From positions 248,001-312,000 of the forward strand of contig NHNY01000021.1 in assembly GCA_002786065.1 (NCBI GenBank): 64,000 nt of DNA. Direction: 5' to 3'. The position numbers and the translations under genes were made by a program. The DNA comes from Microcyclospora pomicola. Taxonomy: Eukaryota; Ascomycota; Dothideomycetes; Capnodiales. Below are positions 1-10,961 of this stretch, piece by piece (position 1 is the first letter of the stretch; each line of letters begins with the position of its first letter). The notes under the pieces are model-generated. The model saw nothing but the letters and a program-made list of their open reading frames with translations. It did not search any database and had not been told where the DNA came from.

Positions 1-179
1 AGTTCACGGGTCTTGAGCTGAGACTCGGTGAAAGCCTCACCCTCGGAGCGGGCAGCGTAGAAGTTGGCAGCGTCAGTCGCGCTGAGCTCACCGCGCTCGG
101 CGAGCTGTCCGTAAGGGCATGGCGAGGCAGCGGCAGCGCCAACCAGCGAAAGAAGAGCAAAAGTCTTGGAGAAAGCCAT
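1..179 (-). CDS. Secreted protein, N-terminal fragment
   Basis: The gene runs off the left edge; only the first 59 codons are visible, starting at the ATG at 177-179. The protein opens with a typical secretion signal (MAFSKTFALLSLVGAAAA, then SPCPYGQ), with the probable cleavage after the alanine run. What follows (residues 19-59) is rich in Ala, Glu and Ser, with SPCPYGQLAERGEL right after the signal. A CPYG segment after the signal peptide occurs in some fungal chloroperoxidase-like (peroxidase family 2) proteins, but the catalytic part is outside the window, so the family is a guess from memory. Secretion is well supported; function is not. Confidence 0.6.
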   Translation of the reverse strand, partial: MAFSKTFALLSLVGAAAASPCPYGQLAERGELSATDAANFYAARSEGEAFTESQLKTRE

Positions 180-3100
180 TTCGAAGATGTTCGATGTGTA
201 GAGGCTGTCGAGGGAAGTGGTTGTTGTGATGAGATGGAGAAGACTTTGAGATGCGGGAGACTTGCTTTGCTTTATACACGAGGTTCGCCATGCAACAACG
301 CAGATGGTCCCAGCGAAGGATTGTCGATCTCCGGGTCGACACCTGAGATCTTCGTCAAGCCGGAGATGCCTTGGGGAACGAAGACATGCTATCTGGTGCC
401 TTCCTTCCGTGAGAAGAGTATGGCGTGTCGATCGCACATGCTAAAGGCATACTCAAGAGGCTAAATCAACGCAAGGGTCCAGGTAGATACAAAAGATCCC
501 TGCCGGAGAAGCCAAGCCTGACCCTGCGCAGTGGATACAGAGCCGCATGCAGTGATCGTCGCTACCTAAACATGGTTACAGAAAGCTGCCAGTGGTTGGA
601 TGTGGCGTTCCCACTAGCAACATCCACCTATACCAGCACAAATGTCGGATATTGTCGGGGTCGTATGCTCTGAGGCAGTCCATAGAGCCAGCAGAGTATC
701 AAACCGGTGAAGAACAAGACTGCTTCGATCGGGTGAGAGAAGCATTGCCCCATTGCTGAAGCATTCCGAGGAGTACCGCGTTCACCATCTGGAACAACAT
801 GGAGCACAAACTTCCAGGACGCTTTCCTGACTCAGGCTCTGAACCCCAGATTGTGCAGGGCCCACGGAGGATGACCCTGGATTGTGGCGGGGAATAAGGT
901 TCCAAGTATTCTTCGTGATAGGGATTCCAATCGCTTGGGCGAGGATCTACGTTGATCTTTGCGGCCCGTTTGTTGATGGGTGATCCAACCCGGAGATGTA
1001 CACCGCGCGAGACTTCGTAATCCTTGATGTATTATTGGTATGGTCAAGAGACACGCACACCGAGCAGCAGTCAGGCTCATCGGGAAGATGGTGATTGGGT
1101 GTTCGTACAGCAGATAACGCTCGAAAAAGAGAATGCCTAGTGGGAGTTGCTAAGATTGACGAAGCGCAGCGTGGCGTGCCGTTCATTGTCTTCTCCATGC
1201 AGACATTCCAGGGTCGTTCGTAAACGCCTCTAATGCTTATTACCAGCCATTGCAGATCCCAGATATGCTAAGCTTGCGGTTCCTGATATGGCACAGGACG
1301 TGAATGCTAGGTAGCCTTCTAGCGCGAATGCTTGAGGCATACGCGCACAGAATCAACTCGACCACGATCGTTGTGAATCTCGGAATGCCGCTGGACTTCG
1401 GGACTCTCTCGACTGCCGCTGCAGCAGTGGTGACGGAAGTCCCTCCGTTGTCTTGTTGAGACGAGTGGTTCTGCCGTTTCTTGGCAGGTGAAACTGCATG
1501 GAAGATCGGCGCACAGCGCAGTGGAGAAAATCGGAAGCGCAGGTCGTGCTCCACACAAAGCTACGCTCATGCACTCTGCTAGATTGTGGCGGACCAGTAA
1601 TGGAGTTGTCCACCTTTGTGGCTAATTGGCGAAGCCATATCGTTGCAGGTGAGACGGGGTGATCGGTAACGGTGAAGTTCCATTAGAGTTTCGGAGATCA
1701 CCGCTTCGATATTGTGACCAGGGGAACCCCACCGGGGCGATCAGATGTGGTAGAAATAGCGGTCGATCACTGATAATCAGATGCGTTCTTATTAGTCGAC
1801 CAAGCGATCTTGGTATCTGACCCGGATGGCTGCCCGCCCGACTGATAGGGCTCCCAGCCGTAGATCCCGCTCTCGCCAGATCTGCTGCTGGATTCCTGGA
1901 CGCAGGACATCAATGCCAAAGTGAACGACGCATACCATTAATTATCTTCAACGTTAGCAGAGAATGCGATGTTCGTGTACGCTCTGGAGTCGTGCATGAT
2001 GTAATTGCACATTATTGTCCGCCACATACGCAGCAATCTGAAACCATGCAGATATGCTAGCGTGACAGCACACTCCAGCGCTTATCTTGCGCATCTTGCT
2101 ATCATCAACATTGGAGATGAGCATCTCCGGCGAAGCACTGCCGCTTCGGGTTCGCATGCGTTCAATTAGGCTGAAGATCGACATGCATATGATCCGGGTG
2201 GTTTCGCTGCTCAATGACGGACATCTCGACAGTCGCGGGCGAATCAGGACCATGATAATGTCAGCTTAGAGCGCCAATCTATTGATGTTGAGCCTGCGTT
2301 ATCACCCCTCGCCCTCACTGCATTGTGGAGTAATGTCGCATCCGCCAGACGGATGAGAAAGGAACGTCACAGATAAACCCCGGCAGACTGCCTCGGTGGC
2401 GAAATGTGCAATCATGCAAGATACCGCTCTGCAGCCAAAGGAATCACATTGCTCCACTGTTCGTGCTAATTGGATGCGGAGATGTCGTGAATGGACATCG
2501 TGTCCAGCACGTCTGACCCTCTTGCGGTGCATGTGGCGACTTGATCTCCGAGGATACAAGCCACGATAGAATTGCGCACGAGAAGTCGCATGATACTGGG
2601 ATCATGGGATAGAGCAGGGAGCCCCGGCCGTAGTTGTGTACGGCCACGGTCCTGCTACTCCCGCACCTTGTGATGCGACTCACTGTCGAGGTGGAGGAGC
2701 ACAGTGAAGGTGATGTGGATTTGGAGGCTCGGTTATGTCTTGGTGGAAGACACAGAGCAGTCTCATACACATAGGCATCGCCGTGCGAAGTCATCGTCAA
2801 TGCCAACATATCGTACTCAGCCTGCGTGCCATTGTACGCAGGCTTGATACCGGTGTACTCTTTTCGAAGACTGATATACCCTTCTCCAATGCGGGCACAA
2901 CGTCGATGCAGTCCGGGGGACGTGGTGTTGCAAGTCCGGTATTCTAGAAATGTGACCTTTCTCCGTCTCCGGAGACGTCTCATTCGATATCTGCAAGGGC
3001 CAAGCTACTCCAGTGCGCAGTGAACTCCTTTTCGCGAATTGGTTTTGTGTGGTCATCGCACAGCCCTTGTCGTTCAAGCTGAAGTGATCCGTACATGTCG

Positions 3101-3284
3101 ATGCAAAACGCACATCTGTTCGCCAACGTCACGATCGATTGTGCCATCTTCAATGCTATGCGACTCATAACGAGGGTCGAGACTTGTTCCTGAGATATAC
3201 GCAAGCACGCTGCTATCCTGGTGTCGAGAAGTCGCAAACCAGACCAGATGCATCACGAACGGACATGACTTGTGACGTTGGATC
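180..3284. other. Gene-poor stretch, no convincing gene
   Basis: Only short overlapping open frames are present in both directions, none longer than about 180 codons and none with a domain I can defend. The first few hundred bases must hold the promoter of the secreted-protein gene, which is transcribed to the left. One 26-residue stretch on the minus strand near 3090-3170 has a CxxC motif that weakly recalls AhpD-like proteins (see rejected items). I see no repeats or transposon ends. Confidence 0.5.
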
Positions 3285-5075
3285 CTAGAACAGGTAGACG
3301 AAGTCCTCATTCATGAGATTTGTGCAGTCGTCAAACGCTTTGTCGCCAATCCCTCCTGCTGTTTGTCTGTCATTGACCGCATCTCCGTGCGCTGCCAGCG
3401 TGCTTTTATCCGCCATGGATAGGTCAAGGACCTCTACCGATTTGCCTAGCCGCTCTCGTGCCGCAGCGTGTCTAGCATTCAGTACTTTGATCCAGACAAC
3501 GGCGATCCCCACGAGCACGATGATGACGACGAACAATGCCAGGTTCGATACAAGACCGCGCGTGTATCGAGGCTTCTCCGCTGGGGTGTAAAGATGAGGT
3601 CCCAAGATGTTCCCAGCACTGGCACCGATGAAGAGGATACCTGTGGTGACTTTACGCTTGGTGTCCCCGGCCGTGTTCTGGCCAGACCAGCTGTAGATCA
3701 GAGGACTGATGGCAGGATATACAGAGGTGATGTAGTAAGCAAACAGTAGCACTGCTTGATTGCCGACTGAGTACTCGACGCTCAGAAGTATGGAGATCCC
3801 AATGATTGGAGGGATACATAGGGCGACCAAGATAGGAGACTTTCGCTTCCAGTGAGTAGCCGCCACTGCACCGCCTAGTGTTGCGATCAGTTGTACAGCT
3901 CCGAATGGCATATTGAAAAGTATTGTCGTAAAGCTAATGAACCCAAATGACTGGACTATGAGCGGTCCGAAGGTCGAAATTCCACCCGATGGGATAGAGA
4001 TGGCAGTAAGCATCGCGAACCACAGCCATGTCTTTACATCCATAAGGCATTCCAGAACATGGTCCCATCGCCACACACCAGACGAGATACCTTGCTGATT
4101 CATGCGAAGTCGCTCGACGACAAGCACTTTGTCGTGCTCATTCAGGAAACGAGCTTGTATGGGCGAGTCAGGAAGCCAGATGAAGACCACCAACGAGAAT
4201 GCTACGGTCAAGGTCCCGCAAAATAGGAAGATGATCTGGTATGGATAGAGGACATTGGAGTGGATATGCGCCAAGCCATAGCTGAGCAGACTCCCAAACT
4301 GTCAAGGTGTTAGCAACGGACAACAATCGTGGCAGGCTTCATACAATGTTCACAACGCCAAGCCTACGAGATGTTAGCAAATGGTCGATATCGGAGTGGT
4401 GAAGTAAGATTCACATGCTGTACCATGCTGCATTGCGATTCGTCTGCTCCGATCTCCGATACCACATCTGCACTATGGCAATGAACGTTGGCGCAACACT
4501 TGCTTCGAAACTTCCGAGAATGAACCGCGATGCCATGAGGCCGCCAAAAGATGTAGCGGCGCTCATGCCGCATAGTGTGGCACCCCAGCAAATCACCATC
4601 ACGCCGCAAAACTTGCCGATGGGCAGCTTGACCAACATGTAAGCAACCAGTGGTTGGAACACAAGCTGGGCCACATAGACGATGGCACCTAGCCATGACT
4701 ACCATCTGTTTTAGCCAATGTGCGGTAATCTCCTGCAGACGGTGTACCTACGAAGTCCTCGCCCTGGAGGTTGGCGTCCTGGATCAGGCCGAAAACTGCG
4801 GCGTAGGCTAGAGCGGTCTTATCCAAAGATTGAAGACAGTAGACAAACAATAAGATTGGCATAACAGCAATATCGATGCGACGCAAAAGGCGTGCATTGT
4901 CCTCTGGCGTTACAACAATACTGTGGCCCACTGCTTCGAGCAATCGCGCTGCTTTGTCTTTACCTGTGAGATCAGCAGTGCTCTGTGTGACCGTCTCACC
5001 AGTCTTAGGCACGTCGTTGGCGGTTTCCACCATCTCAGCGCCATAATTAACCTTAACAAAAGAGAATAGAGTCAT
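3285..5075 (-). CDS. MFS permease, Dal5/allantoate-type anion:cation symporter family
   Basis: Predicted plasma-membrane importer of an organic anion or vitamin-like solute; the substrate cannot be told from sequence. Four exons: 5075-4752, 4698-4415, 4363-4345 (19 nt) and 4298-3285, with introns of 53, 51 and 46 bp, giving 546 residues. The junctions restore family-typical text (GEDF/SWLGAIVYVAQL and NAAWYSMLGVVNI/FGSLLSYGLAHI). The N-terminal about 65 residues are cytosolic. About 12 hydrophobic helices follow, with the LDKTAL segment after helix 1 and the RFILGSFEASVAPTF segment that mark this family. The central cytosolic loop holds the LPDSP motif. Divergent from the GH31 gene at 6461, with 1.4 kb between them, so co-regulation is possible but unproven. 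Confidence 0.9.
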
Positions 5076-6460
5076 GGTCTGCTAGTGATGTAGCTGTTGC
5101 TGGAAAGCGTTTGTGCCAGCTCGTCTAATTGCGAACTTGATGAGTTTGGGGAGGAAGCTTGAAGACCATCTGATGAAGAACTGGAACACGTTTGGTCCTA
5201 CTAAGCAGATGCTCTACATCAGGCATCCTATATGTATACACATCCGTGCACATCAATCCCGGAAAGAGGTTCGCAGACACGAGGCCGGCGGATTTCCACA
5301 CGTTTTCGTAACGAGCAAGTGGACCAAGCGGGGAAGATCGTCGCCAAGTCGAAGTTGTACGGAATGGTTGCAGACACGCATGCTGACATGTGACTATCGT
5401 GCCTCTAGGTCGGAATAACTTGACACCGATGTCATGTTGTGTTGGTATGATGTAGCTTGTCTGAGCAACGTCAATAGCAGCACGCCATTTGGCTTCTGAA
5501 AAACATCAAATGGAGTTCTGCCCCTTTCGGCCTTCAAAGATGACCAGATACCTTGTGCATACGTGTCGCCGGGCCTCATCAGACATTGAAATCCACAACC
5601 ATGGAACTGTCGAAGGTGTTCATTATTCCAATGCCATCGGCCTGACACAGCGTTGAAGTATGTAACGAACGGTGCGGCACAATTGCTACCGAAGCTATTG
5701 CCTTCATCCTAGGGACCGTTCAGCTGCTCGGGTGATGCTCGCCGCAAGGCAGATGAGTTGTAAGTGCATGATGTGGTATGCTTGGCCTCGTGTCCACACG
5801 CTATAGGCATGATCAATTTGACGTGCTCGTCAGTGGGTAAACCATCGAGAGTCCCTTGCTCACCGCATCGCGAAGAGAGGAGTATACCTAGGAGAGACTG
5901 CGTGAACATGGGTGGTGTGGTTGATCTTGCCACCGACCGTCTTTGGGTTTTGGTGGTAGAATAAGGCGCAGATACATCTGCCATTGCTCAGGATAAGTCA
6001 ACTGAGCTGGCCAAAGCCTGTCATATCACACGCTCACCTCCGACAGTATGATTCCAGAGAAGAGGGTGTGACAGCAGAGAGATGACTTGATCGTCAATGG
6101 AAACATGTCGATGATGAATCAGTGTTAGGCTCGAGCAGCGGGAGCCCCATAGTCAGCAAGCAGGTGCGGGTCTCCACAAACATTTGATCGGGTAGAACTA
6201 CTGTCCAAGCTTCCCCACACTGCACACAGAGACGAATCACAACCTCAAAGGTCTCCACGCCATTCGCCATGCGAGTGTTCAGTAAGGCCATGGTCTGCAT
6301 GCTCGCCCAAATCCCATCCTTTAGGTAAGTAAACCATTATTTCTACTTCTCCTTCTCTTCCGTTCCTCAATCTCGAATGGACTGCTTGTAGCGTTCTTCA
6401 CACTGTGATTCCCGCCCCTGTTGGCCGTGCTGCTTGAAGAAGAAGAAGAACAAATACAAG
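5076..6460. other. Intergenic region between divergent MFS and GH31 genes
   Basis: About 1.4 kb that must contain both promoters. Short open frames on the minus strand at 5394-5648, 5709-5984 and 6094-6300 have no recognisable domain and no linking splice signals. A pyrimidine-rich stretch (ctacttctccttctcttcc) at 6343-6361 lies about 100 bp before the GH31 ATG, as is common near fungal transcription starts. Confidence 0.5.
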
Positions 6461-9031
6461 ATGCCGCAACAAGAGTTTGTTCCCAAGGTCTATGAACCAC
6501 TGGCTTCGTCGACTACTTCAGGTTCTCTGGATATCAAGTTGTGTAGTCAAGATGCTCCCGAAGCGACATTGTTCACCTTTGAAGCGATCAGACCAGGACT
6601 CTTCCGAACTACGTTCTCATCGAATGGCCACCCCTTACCACCATTTCCTGCCGCTAAACGTCCAGCACCGGTCGCGAAAGCGTTTTGCACAAAATCGCAG
6701 TTGACTCCTCGCGCTGCAACTTTCCAATCCGGCCAGATTCTCGCGACAGTAGACTGGACAGGCGCTCCCCTCGTCTCCCTTGGCTTCAAAGATGAGCCTC
6801 TTCTGTATTCTGACTTGCCACATCGATCATATGCCTTCGACGGCTCCGGAATCGCACACTACACGCGATACTACCGCGGTAGTCTACATGCTGGACTCGG
6901 AGAGAAAGCAGCACCAATGGACCTTTCGAACCGGCACTTCACCCTGTCGGCGACAGATTGCTTTGGGTATGATGTTCATCGTACAGACCCCATGTATAAA
7001 CACATCCCGCTGCTGATTCGTGCTACACCGGAAGGTGTGGTGGCCACATTTAGCACGAGCCACGCGAGGGGCTTTTATTCTGTTGGCAGTGAGATGGACG
7101 GCATGTGGGGTTTTTACAAGGTCTACAGGCAGGATCATGGTGGACTTGAGAGCTACACCATGGTAGGACGAACCCTGCAAGAGGTCGTGACGCTGTATGC
7201 TGAGCTGGTCGGGTTTCCACTCCTGGTACCGAGATGGGCATTCGGATATATTGCCGGTGGAATGAAGTATAGCATGCTGGATACACCTCGTGCGTCCGAA
7301 GCATTGATGGAGTTTGCTGGGAAGCTTGAGACGTATGATATTCCATGTTCCGGTTTTCAGATGAGCAGTGGTTACACTGTTGCAGAAACGGAGCCTAAGA
7401 CTCGCAATGTGTTTACATGGAATCGTCATCGCTTTCCCGATCCTGAAGCCTTCTGTGATGAGTTTCACAAACGTGGCATCCGGATCATCGCTAACATCAA
7501 ACCATACATCCTTGCCAGCCATCCAGAGTACAAGAACCTCGTGGCGGCTGGTGCTCTTTTCAAGGATCCCAAGACTAACGAGATCGGTATTGCCCGCCTT
7601 TGGAGTGCTGGAGGAGGTGAAAGTGGCGAGGGTGGCCACATTGACTTCTCGTCAAAGGCAGGTTACGAGTTCTGGTATGATGGAGTCTGCAAGCTGCGCC
7701 AAACCGGCATGGACTGTATGTGGAACGACAACAACGAGTATGTCGTGCCTTCGGACGACTGGCAACTCGCTCTGGACCATCACGCCGTTGCCGACGGCGT
7801 TGTCACAAAGGACGCATTGAGCAGCAGGAATGATCTCGGATTCTGGGGCCGAGCACTCCATACCGAGCTGAACGGTCGTGCTTCGTATGATGCTCTTCTC
7901 GCCACGAAGCCGCATGAAAGACCGTTCGTATTGACTCGCTCCGCAACGGCCGGCACAATGAGATATGCCTGCTCCACATGGTCTGGAGACAACATCACTA
8001 GCTGGGACGGTATGCGTGGCGCAAACGCAATTTCTTTGGGAGCGGGAATGTGTCTACTCCAGTGTTACGGCCACGACATTGGCGGGTTTGAGGGACCACA
8101 GCCTTCTCCTGAACTGCTCTTACGCTGGGTGCAACTCGGCTGCCACAGTCCTCGGTTCGCCATCAATTGCTTCAAAACGATGGACGACAATTCCGTCGGC
8201 GACGTGATCGAGCCCTGGATGTACCCTGCCATCGTCCCCGAGATCCGCGCTGCCATAATGCGACGCTACGAAATGATCCCGTACATTTATGCCCAGATGC
8301 TCCACAGCCACGCCACCGCTATACCTCCTCAGCGATGGGTCGGCTGGGGCTACGAAACAGATTCTGAGGTCTGGTCGTCGAAACTGCTCCGAGACGGAGA
8401 GACACAATACTGGCTCGGCTCCTCTCTGATGATCGGCGGCGTCTATAGCCCAGACGAGGACCAAGCTCGTGTCTATCTCCCTCGAGCGACACGTACTGAT
8501 CCTGGCTTTCTCAACACAAACGCCCCGTACCAACACCTTTCTGCAGGGTCCTGGCACACCATTGCATCTCCGTGGAAGGGCAGTATCCCTGTTCTAGCAC
8601 GAATTGGTGGCGTCGTCCCTGTGGGGAAGCCTGTGCAGACCGTCGCGCCTGGTGACACGACGAACGAAGCCTCTCTCCCAGCTGACGACTGGCGAGGAGT
8701 GGAGATCTTCCCGCCGCCAGAGGAACACTGTCATGGATCAGAGGGTGTGTGGTTTGTGGAGACGTGGGCGGAAGACGACGGGATCTCTCCGCCACCGGTT
8801 CAGCTGGCGACGTTGACGTTTAGCTATACCGCGAACAGGAAAGAGGTGACAGTGCGCTTCGCTAGTCAAACGCAAGCCTTTATACCACCATGGCTGCAAC
8901 ATGGACTGACCGTGATACTGCCAATGGGCGATACTCGAACTGTGGTGCATGCAGATGGCGGTGTTGTTGCACCAAGGAGAAGCGACGATAAGGGGAGACG
9001 GCGATTCCATCTTGAACCACGCTCTACTTGA
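6461..9031 (+). CDS. Glycoside hydrolase family 31 (alpha-glucosidase/alpha-xylosidase type)
   Basis: Retaining alpha-glycosidase of 856 residues in one exon. The nucleophile is Asp423 in WNDNNE and the acid/base is Asp510 in WSGDN, both at the expected family spacing. The N-terminal beta-domain precedes the barrel, which begins near LVPRWAFGYIAGGMKYS; beta-sandwich domains follow after about residue 640. No signal peptide is visible, so the enzyme is probably intracellular and may act on imported xylo- or malto-oligosaccharides. The start is the ATG at 6461 (aaATGcc context, A at -3); the open frame continues nine codons upstream but only to a TTG, which is unlikely to be used. Substrate preference within GH31 cannot be called. 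Confidence 0.9.
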   Translation: MPQQEFVPKVYEPLASSTTSGSLDIKLCSQDAPEATLFTFEAIRPGLFRTTFSSNGHPLPPFPAAKRPAPVAKAFCTKSQLTPRAATFQSGQILATVDWTGAPLVSLGFKDEPLLYSDLPHRSYAFDGSGIAHYTRYYRGSLHAGLGEKAAPMDLSNRHFTLSATDCFGYDVHRTDPMYKHIPLLIRATPEGVVATFSTSHARGFYSVGSEMDGMWGFYKVYRQDHGGLESYTMVGRTLQEVVTLYAELVGFPLLVPRWAFGYIAGGMKYSMLDTPRASEALMEFAGKLETYDIPCSGFQMSSGYTVAETEPKTRNVFTWNRHRFPDPEAFCDEFHKRGIRIIANIKPYILASHPEYKNLVAAGALFKDPKTNEIGIARLWSAGGGESGEGGHIDFSSKAGYEFWYDGVCKLRQTGMDCMWNDNNEYVVPSDDWQLALDHHAVADGVVTKDALSSRNDLGFWGRALHTELNGRASYDALLATKPHERPFVLTRSATAGTMRYACSTWSGDNITSWDGMRGANAISLGAGMCLLQCYGHDIGGFEGPQPSPELLLRWVQLGCHSPRFAINCFKTMDDNSVGDVIEPWMYPAIVPEIRAAIMRRYEMIPYIYAQMLHSHATAIPPQRWVGWGYETDSEVWSSKLLRDGETQYWLGSSLMIGGVYSPDEDQARVYLPRATRTDPGFLNTNAPYQHLSAGSWHTIASPWKGSIPVLARIGGVVPVGKPVQTVAPGDTTNEASLPADDWRGVEIFPPPEEHCHGSEGVWFVETWAEDDGISPPPVQLATLTFSYTANRKEVTVRFASQTQAFIPPWLQHGLTVILPMGDTRTVVHADGGVVAPRRSDDKGRRRFHLEPRST

Positions 9032-9347
9032 AAAACACTAGAGCTCTCGGAAGAGAATTACAACACTCATAGAGCAGATGTCTATTTTGTACCCAGCTTC
9101 AGCTTGTCCAATTATTGTATGCGTAGGTAGATTTGAACAAAATCTAGACCAGTCAATATAATTGCTGACAAGATATGCTGCTTGACCGTAGAATTTGTAT
9201 CAGCTAGGATGCCCGTGCTACTCAGCGACGAACCGATAACGCCTGATCGCGCACAAAATCGTCCGCAGATTGCAAGACTTCGTGGTAGCCTGTTTGTAAA
9301 GAACCCCGGCCATTTTCCACCTCAACGCCAGTTCCCATGATTTTCAC
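9032..9347. other. Convergent 3' intergenic region
   Basis: 316 bp between the stop codons of the GH31 gene and MPC2, which converge here. AT-rich patches such as ccagtcaatataattg near 9151-9166 may serve polyadenylation. No coding signal is seen. Confidence 0.5.
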
Positions 9348-9991
9348 CTATTTCCCACTTTCCACCGCCTTCACCACGCTTTTCGGGTTCTCCACCGCCT
9401 TCTCCGCCGTCTTGCCCTCATCCTTGGCAATATCGCCGAGGCTCTCGCCCTGTGATCGCTTGTAGCTCACCACGCGGAAGACCTGTGTGGCACCCACGCA
9501 GAACAATGCAAAGTTGACCGAGGCGAGGAAGAGGTTCTGCGGCCGGATGACGAAGCACCAGCGGGTCCAGATGAGGCCGGTGGCCATGAGCGCGGCGTTT
9601 TGGGTCAGGGAGAGAGATTCCGCTGGGCGGGCGAAGTCAGCTGCGCCGGCTAGGACGAGGCCCCACTATGATACGTCAGATTGATTCGTTCATGAGTTTT
9701 CTACCTGTGTACAGACAAGGAGATCCCTTCTTTGAAACGCTGCGAGGAAATTGCGATCTCTCGGATGGTATAGCTTACCTTCATGATCGGGGCCCAGAAG
9801 TGGACGGTCTTGGGTCCGACATTGGAGTTCCAAAGCTTGGCGAATCCACTCTGGCTCTCTTCCTTGACTGCTTGTACATTGTCGGCAGCGGTTTGTTGCC
9901 CTCTTCGTTGCGCGAATCGAGTGACGTTGCTGCGGAAGATCGGTTGGCGGAGGGTTTGTTGCGCCATGCGCAGACCAGATCGGGAGGCCAT
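9348..9991 (-). CDS. MPC2: Mitochondrial pyruvate carrier subunit 2 (Mpc2/Mpc3 type)
   Basis: Inner-membrane subunit that pairs with Mpc1 to import pyruvate into the matrix. Two exons, 9991-9779 and 9665-9348, with a 113-bp intron (GTAAGC donor), give 176 residues. The junction yields GPKTVHFWAPIMK/WGLVLAGAADF, which matches the conserved Mpc2 core. The N-terminal about 45 residues are rich in Arg, Gln and Ala without a clear acidic run, consistent with a matrix-targeting sequence. Conserved LIWTRWCFVIRPQNLFLASVN and later hydrophobic stretches give the expected 2-3 membrane helices. The C-terminal tail after about residue 145 (Lys/Glu-rich) is longer than in yeast. Head to head with NDUFA2. 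Confidence 0.95.
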
Positions 9992-10296
9992 GATCGATGT
10001 GTAATATGTTGCTTCAGGGGTTTGTCGAGTAACAGGCGTGTCTTAACAACTCGAGATTGAGTAGAGATGGGTAAATGGTGGTGTCGTGAGCTTCGGTGAG
10101 CTTGCTGGTACTTTCTTGGTTGAGTGAGCATGAATTGATGGGCGAGCGGAAGCACGGCACGTGGAGGGCACTGACGGAAGCCGGGGAAAGTTCTGCTGAG
10201 TCATCCGCCGAATGGCACTTCACCTAGCATTGCTGGGCTTCGCGGCTGGCGCTGTCGGACGAGCAGACGACCATAGCATCGCGAAAACCACGCAAA
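9992..10296. promoter_or_regulatory. Shared promoter of MPC2 and NDUFA2
   Basis: 305 bp separate the two divergent start codons, so both mitochondrial genes must be driven from here. It contains a perfect E-box CACGTG at 10158-10163 and a perfect bZIP half-site pair TGAGTCA at 10197-10203, 34 bp apart (centres about 39 bp). CACGTG is bound by bHLH factors (Cbf1/Pho4/SREBP types) and TGAGTCA by Gcn4/CPC1/AP-1 types; which factor acts here is unknown. No TATA box is seen on either strand. Confidence 0.6.
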
Positions 10297-10717
10297 ATGT
10301 CGGGCAAATATATATTCTCGAAAGGGCTGAAGGAACTGCGGTTTCTCCATTGCCAGACCAGCGAGCATAGCAATGCTGTGCGGTATGTTTGCCAGTGTTG
10401 TCAACCCATATCACAAGCTTCATTCACTAATCGCAACCATGCCACGATAGGTCATTTCTCACGCGCGCGTACCCTACGATGAAGCATCACAACCCTCACA
10501 CACCGATCATGATCCGAGAAGCGGCCGGAATCGAGCCGAAGGTGTATGCGCGATACGAGTTCGGAAGAGAGACAATGGCAGATTTGAAAGGTGAGCATTA
10601 TGTCCAGATGATCTGTGTGGATAGGTTGGGAGAGCATCCGGGGCTGACAATGCGACAGGACTGGGCGATAAAGCGATCGAGGACAAGATCGGCGAACTGG
10701 TGAAGGGCGGACAATGA
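10297..10717 (+). CDS. NDUFA2: NADH:ubiquinone oxidoreductase subunit NDUFA2 (B8, 10.5 kDa)
   Basis: Accessory subunit of complex I with a thioredoxin-like fold, in the matrix arm. Three exons, 10297-10382, 10451-10590 and 10659-10717, both introns 68 bp, encode 94 residues. The splices restore the family core: KGLKELRFLHCQTSE, RSFLTRAYPTMK, NPHTPIMIREAAG and KVYARYEFGRE. The length is normal for the family. It is head to head with MPC2 and converges with the dioxygenase gene, 244 bp away. The gene is easily missed because no exon exceeds 50 codons. Confidence 0.95.
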
Positions 10718-10961
10718 GTGCGAGTCATGTTGTGGGCGGCACTAGGCCCGGTCTTGTACATATTGTACGAATATGCATAGAACGAGAAGATCACCAACAG
10801 TCTGAAAGATACACATGATTCCCAGAGCCATCAACCTTTCATGACACTATCAGCATTTTCCATGGAAGCTTGAGAACAGTCTGGAAGGATCGATCATACG
10901 GTAAGGACGGATTTGCAATCTTCCTATAGGTAGCCTGACTCTCGCGTCACTAATACACCAT

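Noticed and set aside
2980-3237. Minus-strand frame with NRCAFCIDMY, recalling the CxxC motif of AhpD/carboxymuconolactone decarboxylases
   Set aside because: Only about 25 residues fit, the following His is missing, flanking text does not align, and another frame over the same bases is equally open. It may be a remnant, but chance is not excluded.
6434-6460. Upstream start for GH31 at a TTG; likewise TTG or GTG starts at 22290, 29747 and 58201
   Set aside because: These are not normal start codons in a fungal nuclear gene. An ATG just downstream, or a spliced first exon for SEN1, explains each gene better.
6884-7639. 251-codon open frame antisense to the GH31 gene
   Set aside because: It has no domain and lies fully inside the conserved GH31 coding exon.
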